A DNA stretch of 12,240 bases, taken from NCBI GenBank assembly GCA_016213595.1, contig JACRAA010000011.1:1-12240 (forward strand), read 5' to 3'. Source of the DNA: Actinomycetota bacterium (lineage in GTDB: Bacteria > Actinomycetota > Actinomycetes > Propionibacteriales > Propionibacteriaceae). Within the stretch, counting starts at the first letter, position 1. The number at the start of each line of letters is the position of its first letter. Positions 6,611 through 12,240 of this stretch are shown one piece after another. The position numbers and the translations under genes were made by a program. The notes beneath the pieces are model-generated. The model made no database searches. It saw only the letters and a list, made by a program, of their open reading frames with translations, and had not been told where the DNA came from.

Positions 6611-7771
6611 AGCGGCACGCCGGACGACGAACGCGGCGGCACCGCTGAGCGTCGGCGTGATCACCAGGGTCGCGCTGTTCGGTCCTTTGGGTGCCAGCCG
6701 GCGCCGCAGGGCGGCAGGGTCGACGTCGAGGCCTCGCTTCTTGATCTCCAGGCTGCCGACCTGCGCGCCCCTGACCCAGGCGCGGAGGTCGCGTTCCCGG
6801 TACGGGAGCCGCTCGAGCACCTCGAAGGCCGTCGCGTACGGCGTCGACTGCCGGTGGTCGGCGGTGAGGTACGCGATCCCAGGCGCCACGGCGGTCGCCC
6901 CGAGCTCGGCGGCGAGCGCGCCGAGAGCACCGGCACGGATCACGGCGGGGTCGGGCTCGTACAGCCACCCGCGGACCGGGCCCACCTCGGGGCTGTCAGC
7001 CGTCGCCTCGAGCACGGCGCCTGCCGGCAGGAGGAGTGCGCTGCGCCGGCCCCCGACCGACCCGGGACCCGCCCAGAGGGCGGCCTCCACGAGGTCCCCG
7101 CGCTCGGACACCCACACGGTCTCCGCCTGGGGCGGCAGGACCCGGTACGGGACACCGGGACCGAGCTTGACGCACGCGCTGCGGCTCCCGTCGAGGTAGG
7201 AGGCGACCACGTCCCACGACGGGCTCAGGTCCGCGACGTCCCACGACCGGCCGCGGGTGGTCCGTCGGGCAGGGTCCAGGAAGACGGCCGCCGTGGGGGG
7301 GACCTCGTCGGACAGCTCCGTCACGTCCCCGACGAGGACATGGGCGGTACGAAGGTTGGCCGCGGCGAACGTCGCGGTCACCGGGTCCTTCTCCACGCAC
7401 GTCACGGCCAGGCCTGCGTCGCGCAGCGCGAGCGCATCCAGTCCCAGGCCACAGCCCAGGTCCCAGACCGCGCTCGCTCCCGCCGCGACGAGCCGCTCCG
7501 CCCGCCAGCGAGAGACAGCCGGCCGTGTCGCCTGCTCCAGGCCGTCCCTCGTGAGGAAGAGCGCGTGTGCTGCCTCCCCCAGCTTGTGGACTCCCGAGCG
7601 CCGAAGGGACACCTGGCCCAGCACGGCTGCTGCCTGCTGCGGCGGCAGGTCTCGTCGCCACCGGTCCGCCGTGGCCAGAGAGTCGGGGTCCGGCTCCCGC
7701 GCCGCACGCTCGAGCCAGGGTGCTGCCTCGGCGGAGACGAGCCATGCGGCGAGCTCCAGCTCCATGAGCAC
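6605..7771 (-). CDS. Class I SAM-dependent methyltransferase with THUMP-like C-terminal domain
   Basis: A 388-residue protein. The Rossmann-fold SAM-binding part shows motif I VWDLGCGLGLDAL (Asp104-Gly110), an acidic residue after strand 2 (Glu127 in VEKDP), GDVTEL at 148-153 and the motif IV variant FLDPARR (164-170) where N6/N4 methylases have DPPY/W. The C-terminal ~60 residues (SLEIKKRGLDVDP through APKGPNSATLVITP) match the THUMP-like domain found in such actinobacterial proteins, which suggests an RNA substrate. The target base is unknown. The start is the GTG at 7771, 5 nt after the Nudix stop; an ATG at 7765 is an alternative. No strong ribosome-binding site is visible (only TAGG), so it may rely on coupling to the upstream gene. 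A 7-base homopolymer lies at 7295-7301 without evidence of a frameshift. It is the last gene of the tsa operon. Confidence 0.88.
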   Translation of the reverse strand: MLMELELAAWLVSAEAAPWLERAAREPDPDSLATADRWRRDLPPQQAAAVLGQVSLRRSGVHKLGEAAHALFLTRDGLEQATRPAVSRWRAERLVAAGASAVWDLGCGLGLDALALRDAGLAVTCVEKDPVTATFAAANLRTAHVLVGDVTELSDEVPPTAAVFLDPARRTTRGRSWDVADLSPSWDVVASYLDGSRSACVKLGPGVPYRVLPPQAETVWVSERGDLVEAALWAGPGSVGGRRSALLLPAGAVLEATADSPEVGPVRGWLYEPDPAVIRAGALGALAAELGATAVAPGIAYLTADHRQSTPYATAFEVLERLPYRERDLRAWVRGAQVGSLEIKKRGLDVDPAALRRRLAPKGPNSATLVITPTLSGAAAFVVRRAAG

Positions 7772-7799
7772 GCAACCTACAGGGGCGGCAACCTACAGG
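7772..7799. repeat. 12-bp direct repeat at the Nudix-methyltransferase junction
   Basis: GCAACCTACAGG occurs at 7772-7783 and again at 7788-7799, perfectly, with a 4-bp spacer. On the coding strand it lies over the last codons and stop of the Nudix gene and the region where the methyltransferase ribosome-binding site should be. It looks like a small local duplication. Confidence 0.9.
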
Positions 7800-8388
7800 C
7801 TCGACCAGTCGCAGACCCGTGAGCCGCGGAGCTCCCCCTCCCGCTCAGGCCGGCGCCTCCCCCCCAGGGCGAGGTGGTCCCGGCCTGGACCTGCATGTGC
7901 CGGCTCACCGACACCGCCCAGCTCTCGGGCAGACCGTCCCGGTAGGGCATGACCCCGTGGAACTGCTCGACGGACTCGTCGAACACCAGGGGCAGGAAGT
8001 AGTGGTCGCCGGGCCACAGCTCGAGGTCGAAGGACAGCAGGCGGCTCAACGGCACCCACTCGAGACGCCCCTCCCGGTTCTCGGGCGTCAGCTCCCCGGA
8101 CCAGGAGTCGGCGACGAAGACGAACCCGAACCAGTCCTCACCACCGGCCCCGAAGCCCGGCCACGACACGGTGCCGCGCAGCAGCGGCGCCTGGATGAGC
8201 AGCCCGGACTCCTCACGGACCTCCCGGACGATCGCCGAGACCACGTCCTCGTGCTGCTCGACCTTGCCGCCGAGCCCGTTGTACTTGCCGAGGTGGAGGT
8301 CGTCAGGGCGCCCCTCCCGGTGGATCATGAGCACCCGGTCACCGTCGACGAGGTAGCAGAGGGTGCCTAGGACCGGCGCGTACGGCAT
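7777..8388 (-). CDS. Nudix hydrolase, MutT/MTH1-like (8-oxo-dGTP diphosphatase family)
   Basis: A 203-residue protein with a complete Nudix box: Gly41, five residues, Glu47, seven residues, then REVREESGL (55-63), whose glutamates bind the catalytic metal. The preceding HLGKYNGLGGKV is very close to the nucleotide-binding stretch of MTH1-type enzymes, which hydrolyse oxidised purine nucleoside triphosphates to monophosphates. That function is likely but not certain. Conserved fold appears to end near residue 166 (SRHMQ). The last ~30 residues are Gly/Ser-rich and look non-native; they follow a run of seven G on the coding strand (7859-7865), and one base more or less would give a different tail. 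The ATG at 8388 overlaps the tsaD stop in TGATG, implying translational coupling. Confidence 0.9.
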   Translation of the reverse strand: MPYAPVLGTLCYLVDGDRVLMIHREGRPDDLHLGKYNGLGGKVEQHEDVVSAIVREVREESGLLIQAPLLRGTVSWPGFGAGGEDWFGFVFVADSWSGELTPENREGRLEWVPLSRLLSFDLELWPGDHYFLPLVFDESVEQFHGVMPYRDGLPESWAVSVSRHMQVQAGTTSPWGGGAGLSGRGSSAAHGSATGRACRLPPL

Positions 8389-9431
8389 CAGACGACGATG
8401 CGTGAGACGGGCAGGCCCGAGTCGACGCCGATGTCCAGCGAGGAGGGCCGTACGCCGGCGACCAGGGCCGCCCCGCCGACGACGGCGATCATGGCGCCGT
8501 TGTCCGTACAGAGTCCCGGCCGGGGCCGGCGCAGCCGGATCCCGGCCGCTTTCGTCCGTTCCTCCAGCAGCGCGCGCAGCCGGGAGTTGGCGGCGACACC
8601 GCCTCCGATGAGCAGGTCACCCACGCCCTCGGCCTGGCAGGCAGCGACCGCCTTCGCGGTGAGGACGTCGCACACGGCCTCCTGGAAGGATGCCGCGACG
8701 TCGGCGATGGGTACGTCCTCGCCGTCGCGCCGGCGGGTCTCCACCCACCGGGCGACCGCAGTCTTCAGCCCGGAGAAGGAGAAGTCGAACCTGTGCTTGA
8801 CGAGGTCCTTCGACGCGGTGAGACCGCGCGGGAACGCGATGGCGCGCGGGTTGCCTTCCGCGGCGGCCTTGTCGATCACCGGCCCGCCCGGGTAGGGCAG
8901 CCCGAGAAGGCGTGCCACCTTGTCGTACGCCTCTCCCGCGGCGTCGTCGATCGTCGAGCCCAGCTCGCGTACCGGGGTGGCGATGTCGTCGACGCGCAGC
9001 AGCGACGTGTGACCGCCGGAGACGAGCAGGGCGATCGCGGGACTGGGGAGCGGACCGTGGTCGAGCACGTCGACGGCCACGTGGCCGACGAGGTGGTTGA
9101 CCCCGTACAGCGGCTTGTTCAGCGCGACGGCCAACGCCTTCGCCGTGGCCACGCCGACGACGAGCGCAGAGACCAGGCCTGGACCAGCGGTGACGGCGAT
9201 CGCGTCGACCTCGCTGAGATCGACACCCGCGTCCTCGCACGCACGTTCGAGCGCTGGGCGCATGGCCTCGAGGTGCGCGCGGGAGGCGACCTCGGGCACG
9301 ACCCCGCCGAAGCGCGCATGGAGCTCGACGGACGACGCGACCTGGTTGGCGAGCAGCTCCGTACCGCGGACGAGCCCCACCCCCGTCTCGTCACAGCTCG
9401 ACTCGATGCCGAGCACGAGGGGTGCGGTCAC
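8388..9431 (-). CDS. tsaD: tRNA N6-adenosine threonylcarbamoyltransferase TsaD
   Basis: A 347-residue cytoplasmic enzyme that transfers the threonylcarbamoyl group from TC-AMP to A37 of ANN-decoding tRNAs, in complex with TsaB and TsaE. It begins TAPLVLGIESSCDETG, the classical Kae1/TsaD N-terminus of the ASKHA fold. The metal-binding HLVGH (113-117) and the distal metal ligand Asp310 in CTDNGAM are present, as is VPEVASRAHLE at 45-55. The start is the GTG at 9431, preceded by GGAGG 7 nt upstream; it overlaps the rimI stop as GTGA. The frame is open far upstream, but that extension lies inside rimI and is not coding. The gene is essential in most bacteria. Confidence 0.97.
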   Translation of the reverse strand: MTAPLVLGIESSCDETGVGLVRGTELLANQVASSVELHARFGGVVPEVASRAHLEAMRPALERACEDAGVDLSEVDAIAVTAGPGLVSALVVGVATAKALAVALNKPLYGVNHLVGHVAVDVLDHGPLPSPAIALLVSGGHTSLLRVDDIATPVRELGSTIDDAAGEAYDKVARLLGLPYPGGPVIDKAAAEGNPRAIAFPRGLTASKDLVKHRFDFSFSGLKTAVARWVETRRRDGEDVPIADVAASFQEAVCDVLTAKAVAACQAEGVGDLLIGGGVAANSRLRALLEERTKAAGIRLRRPRPGLCTDNGAMIAVVGGAALVAGVRPSSLDIGVDSGLPVSRIVV

Positions 9432-9910
9432 GATGCCACCTCCACAGGGGATCCGGGTGAGTACGACCTGGACTCGATGGGCAGCTCCATGACCAGCGCA
9501 TGGAGGCCGGGGCCGTAGTAGTCGCGGCGGCGGTCGATGGCCGAGAAGCCGAGCCTCCGGTAGACGCTGAGCGCCGGGGCGTTGTCCTCCTCCACCTCGA
9601 GCAGGATACGTACGGCACCCGCGGCCTGGGCCATGAGGATGCTCGCCATGAGCAGCTTCCGGCCGATGCCCTGGCCGCGGCGCTCGGGCGCCACCACGAC
9701 GCGCAACAGGTCGCCGAAGTCGTCGACGAGCTGCAGCGTCGCGACGGCGACGAGCCTGCCATCGGCATCGCGGTAGGCGAGGACCTGCCTGTCGGCCGCG
9801 GACAGCTCCCCGGCCCAGGACTCGCGCGACCACCTGCCGTGGTCGAAGCCGCTGGCCTCGAGCTCCATGACGGCGTCGAGGTCGTCGGCGTGAGCGCGGG
9901 AGACGATCAC
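9428..9910 (-). CDS. rimI: Ribosomal-protein-alanine N-acetyltransferase RimI (GNAT)
   Basis: A 160-residue GNAT-fold enzyme that transfers acetyl from acetyl-CoA to protein N-termini, classically ribosomal protein S18. Motif A is VVVAPERRGQGIGRKLL (71-87), whose R-x-x-G-x-G loop holds the CoA pyrophosphate. The RimI hallmark LLEVEEDNAPALSVYRRLGF (103-122) carries the expected catalytic Glu105 and Tyr117. The segment HGRWSRESW (24-32) matches the substrate-side FPWS loop only loosely. In actinobacteria the RimI coded between tsaB and tsaD is usual, and broader N-terminal specificity has been reported for the mycobacterial enzyme. The GTG start at 9910 overlaps the tsaB stop in GTGA, and a GGGAG sits upstream. 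Confidence 0.94.
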   Translation of the reverse strand: MIVSRAHADDLDAVMELEASGFDHGRWSRESWAGELSAADRQVLAYRDADGRLVAVATLQLVDDFGDLLRVVVAPERRGQGIGRKLLMASILMAQAAGAVRILLEVEEDNAPALSVYRRLGFSAIDRRRDYYGPGLHALVMELPIESRSYSPGSPVEVAS

Positions 9911-10560
9911 GGGCGTCTCCCGGTGAGCACGGTCTTCACGCTCGTGGCGACCTGGGCGTCGGGCCGGCGCAGGTAGAGGGGCTCCGTGCCGAGGTCGGGC
10001 AGCCGTTCCGGCGAGGAGGCGACGATGCCTGGGTCGAGCGCGACGACGTGACGCTCCCCCGCGAGGTCGTACAGGTCAGCTGCGGGTCCGACGACCAGTC
10101 CGGTCGGTACGTCCTCGGGATAGGTGACGTGGGGGCCGCCGACCCGGTGGCCGGCCAGGTCGTACGTGGCCCAGTACAGCTCCTTGCGCCGCGCGTCGCT
10201 CACGACCGTGAAGCCGCGACCCGGCTTCGTCGCAGCGACGCTGAGCGCAACGACGTCCAGGCTGCACACGCCCCTGACGGGCACGTCGAGCACGTACGCC
10301 AGCGTCTGCGCGGTCACGATGCCCACGCGCAGGCCCGTGAAGGGGCCGGGGCCGATCCCGACGACGACGCCGGCCAGATCCGCGAGCACATGGCCCGACT
10401 CGGCCATGACGTCTTTCACGAGTGGCATCAGCTGCTCGACGTGCACGTTGGTCGCCGTCACCGAGCGCGAGGCCAGGACGTGGCCGGGGCGGGCGAGGGC
10501 GACGGACACACTCGTCGAGGTGTCGATGCCGAGCCACAGCCCGCTGTCGGATTCACTCAT
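9907..10560 (-). CDS. tsaB: t6A biosynthesis dimerisation protein TsaB
   Basis: A 217-residue ASKHA-fold partner of TsaD. It heterodimerises with TsaD and is required for threonylcarbamoyl transfer to tRNA, though it is not itself catalytic. Recognisable parts are LGIDTSTSVSVAL (10-22), HVEQLMPLV (40-48) and the strongly conserved VGIGPGPFTGLRVG (67-80). The C-terminal half, ending near PLYLRRPD, is variable as usual. The ATG at 10560 has GGAGGAG just upstream and overlaps the end of tsaE by 8 nt; its stop overlaps rimI by 4 nt. These overlaps imply coupled, near-stoichiometric translation of the complex. Confidence 0.96.
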   Translation of the reverse strand: MSESDSGLWLGIDTSTSVSVALARPGHVLASRSVTATNVHVEQLMPLVKDVMAESGHVLADLAGVVVGIGPGPFTGLRVGIVTAQTLAYVLDVPVRGVCSLDVVALSVAATKPGRGFTVVSDARRKELYWATYDLAGHRVGGPHVTYPEDVPTGLVVGPAADLYDLAGERHVVALDPGIVASSPERLPDLGTEPLYLRRPDAQVATSVKTVLTGRRP

Positions 10561-11050
10561 CGATCTCCTCCGGTGTCGCGTCGAGGGCGAGGTCGACGCC
10601 TGCCCACCGGCTGCCGATGCCGCTCAGCGTGACCGTACGGGTCTCGTCCTCCGGGTCGCTCGACCGCTGGATGACGACGTCGAGGCGGTCGTCGCTGAGC
10701 TGTTCGGCCTTGCCCTCGCCCCACTCGACCACCGTCACCGACTCGGCCAGGGACGCGTCGAGGTCGAGGTCCTCGACCTCCGCGAGGCCGGACAGGCGGT
10801 ACGCGTCGACGTGCACGAGGGTGGGCCCTCCCGTCCGCGAGCGGTGGACCCGGGACAGCACGAACGTCGGCGAGATCACGGCGCCCTCGACGTCCAGACC
10901 GGCACCGATGCCCTGGGTGAGGGCCGTCTTCCCTTCCCCCAGCTCACCGCACGCCAGCACGAGGTCACCGGCCCGGAGCAGGGTGGCCAGGCGCCTCCCG
11001 AGGGCGTGCATGCTCGCGGCTGTCGGTACGACGACGACGCTGGGCTCCAC
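10553..11050 (-). CDS. tsaE: t6A biosynthesis ATPase TsaE
   Basis: A 165-residue P-loop ATPase that resets the TsaB-TsaD complex during the t6A cycle. The Walker A motif is GELGEGKT (35-42), followed by SPTFVL (60-65), the HVDAYRL segment (80-86) and VVEWGE (107-112), all in the usual order. The Walker A has Glu at the second and fifth positions where GDLGAGKT is commoner; the invariant Gly, Lys and Thr are kept. The GTG start at 11050 has GGAGG five bases upstream. It lies 28 nt behind the helicase gene and overlaps tsaB. The C-terminus past residue ~140 is not conserved and is acidic. Confidence 0.95.
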   Translation of the reverse strand: MEPSVVVVPTAASMHALGRRLATLLRAGDLVLACGELGEGKTALTQGIGAGLDVEGAVISPTFVLSRVHRSRTGGPTLVHVDAYRLSGLAEVEDLDLDASLAESVTVVEWGEGKAEQLSDDRLDVVIQRSSDPEDETRTVTLSGIGSRWAGVDLALDATPEEIDE

Positions 11051-11078
11051 TCAGACCTCCCTCGAGACGCCCCACATG

Positions 11079-12240
11079 CTACGACCTGCGCTGCCACCCG
11101 CCCCGCTGCTGCGCGCGGGGTCCGGTACGCGGACGACGGCGTAGGACCGGCGGCGCCACGAGTGCGGCGTAGGCCTCCTCGGAGACGGGCTCGCCGGGCG
11201 TGCCGGCGATCTCCGTGACCCGCGGGTCGTCGGGCGTCACCTCGACGAACTCGGCGTGGACACCCGCCTGCTGGGCGAGCAGAGCGACCTGGCGACGCTG
11301 GTGGCGCAGCAGGAGGCTCACGACGACGCCGTCCTCCCCGGCCCGGGCGGTACGGCCGGAGCGGTGCAGGTAGTCCTTCCCGTTCGCGGGCGGGTCGACC
11401 TGCAGCACGAGCGAGCCGTCGTCGACGTGGATGCCGCGGGCGGCGACGTCGGTGGCGACCAGCACCGGGAGGCGGCCTTCCTTGAAGGCCGCCAGCACCC
11501 TGGCCCGGGCCCCTTGGGTCAGGCCGCCGTGCAGGGCCCCCGCGAGGATGCCGCCCTCACGCAGGCGGGCGGCGATCCGGTCCGCGCCCTGCTGGGTCCG
11601 GGCGAACACGAGGGTACGGCCGCCGCGGCTCGCCACGAGGTTCGCCAGGTCGTTCTTGTGGTGGGGGGCGACGAGCCAGAACTCGTGCCGCATGGTCGAG
11701 ATGGATGCCTGACCCGGGTCCACCTCATGGCTGACCGGGGAGTGCATGTACCGCTTGACGAGCCTGTCCACGGCGCCGTCGAGCGTGGCGGAGAACAGCA
11801 GTCGCTGCCCGTCGGCCGGTGTCTCGTCGACGATCCGCGTGACGGCCGGCCAGAACCCGAGGTCGGCCATGTGGTCGGCCTCGTCGAGCACGGTGACCTC
11901 GACGCTGCCCAGCGAGGCCGCGCCCTGGTCGAGCAGGTCCACGAGGCGACCCGGCGTCGCGACCACGACGTCCACGCCGCGCTCGAAGGCGCGCAGCTGG
12001 GGGCCGTACGGCATGCCGCCCGCCACCAGCGCCACATCCAGTCCGGTCGCGCGGGCCAGCGGCGCGAGGACGTCGGCGACCTGCATGGCGAGCTCCCGCG
12101 TCGGGACGAGGACGAGGCCACGGACACCGAGCCCCCGCTTCGTCGAGAGGCGGGTCAGCATCGGCAGACCGAAGCCCAGCGTCTTGCCCGAGCCCGTACG
12201 GCCCCGGCCGAGCACGTCACGACCCTCGAGCGCGTCGGGG
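11079..12240 (-). CDS. DEAD-box ATP-dependent RNA helicase, N-terminus outside the window
   Basis: 386 residues are visible; the frame continues through the right edge, so the Q motif and start are missing. Motifs in order: I GRGRTGSGKT, Ia PTRELAMQ, Ib TPGRLVDLLDQG, II VLDEADHMADLGF (the DEAD box), III FSATLDG, IV TLVFARTQQ, V ATDVAARGIHVD and VI HRSGRTARAG. All residues needed for RNA-dependent ATP hydrolysis and unwinding are present. The C-terminus is basic (RRRPRTGPRAQQRGGWQRRS) and may add RNA affinity. The RhlE-type group is the best fit from overall layout, but I would not assign a symbol. It is the most upstream gene seen in the tsa operon, suggesting a link to RNA or ribosome maturation. 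Confidence 0.95.
   Translation of the reverse strand, partial: PDALEGRDVLGRGRTGSGKTLGFGLPMLTRLSTKRGLGVRGLVLVPTRELAMQVADVLAPLARATGLDVALVAGGMPYGPQLRAFERGVDVVVATPGRLVDLLDQGAASLGSVEVTVLDEADHMADLGFWPAVTRIVDETPADGQRLLFSATLDGAVDRLVKRYMHSPVSHEVDPGQASISTMRHEFWLVAPHHKNDLANLVASRGGRTLVFARTQQGADRIAARLREGGILAGALHGGLTQGARARVLAAFKEGRLPVLVATDVAARGIHVDDGSLVLQVDPPANGKDYLHRSGRTARAGEDGVVVSLLLRHQRRQVALLAQQAGVHAEFVEVTPDDPRVTEIAGTPGEPVSEEAYAALVAPPVLRRRPRTGPRAQQRGGWQRRS

Noticed and set aside
7295..7301. Seven-base homopolymer in the methyltransferase gene as a frameshift site
   Set aside because: The reading frame is continuous and motif-bearing on both sides (GDVTEL before, FLDPARR after), so no frameshift has occurred here.
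9432..9833. N-terminal extension of tsaD in the same frame
   Set aside because: It lies entirely within rimI, its translation is Arg/Ala-rich, and TsaD homologs start at the LGIESSCDET segment just after the GTG at 9431.
12180..12215. Arginine-rich motif I (GRGRTGSGKT) in the helicase as an oddity, and the in-frame GTG at 12215 as its start
   Set aside because: This motif I form occurs commonly in actinobacterial DEAD-box helicases. The frame stays open to the window edge with PDALEGRD before it, and a DEAD-box protein needs its Q motif upstream, so the GTG is internal.

Overview
The window looks like a chromosomal segment of a high-GC Gram-positive bacterium (Actinomycetota). The evidence is strong G/C at third codon positions, several GTG starts, a groES-groEL operon preceded by two HrcA operators (CIRCE), a GroEL1-type C-terminus, and the tsaE-tsaB-rimI-tsaD gene string typical of that phylum. 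A Micrococcales/Cellulomonas-like host is my inference and is not proved.

Layout. Positions 1-809 hold no gene I can support, apart from the possible first codons of a minus-strand membrane protein running off the left edge. Positions 810-2471 (minus) encode a secreted RCC1-repeat beta-propeller lipoprotein with eight cysteine-paired blades. Positions 2472-3158 are mostly intergenic, with a weak plus-strand small ORF and a strong minus-strand hairpin terminator for groEL. Positions 3159-5069 (minus) are groES-groEL, driven from a promoter sandwiched between two CIRCE elements. Positions 5321-6598 (plus) encode a cytoplasmic GH13 alpha-amylase-family enzyme, divergent from groES and sharing its control region. 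Positions 6605-12240 (minus) form one tightly packed operon: DEAD-box RNA helicase (5' end outside the window), tsaE, tsaB, rimI, tsaD, a MutT/MTH1-like Nudix hydrolase, and a SAM-dependent methyltransferase with a THUMP-like C-terminus. After the 28-nt helicase-tsaE gap, the junctions are 1-8 nt overlaps or a 5-nt gap, which points to translational coupling.

How the genes fit together. TsaB, TsaD and TsaE are three of the four bacterial proteins that make N6-threonylcarbamoyladenosine (t6A) at position 37 of ANN-decoding tRNAs; TsaC must lie elsewhere. RimI, the helicase and the THUMP-like methyltransferase are also translation- or RNA-related, and the Nudix enzyme probably cleans the nucleotide pool. 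In many actinobacteria the tsa cluster is followed directly by groES-groEL. Here the Nudix, methyltransferase and GH13 genes separate them.

I found no clear mobile element, CRISPR array, RNA gene or previously undescribed multi-gene system. The most unusual points are the cysteine-stapled propeller lipoprotein, a G7 tract that decides between three C-termini of the Nudix protein, the HrcA operators placed between groES and the amylase gene, and a small coding-like frame interrupted by a stop next to groEL.
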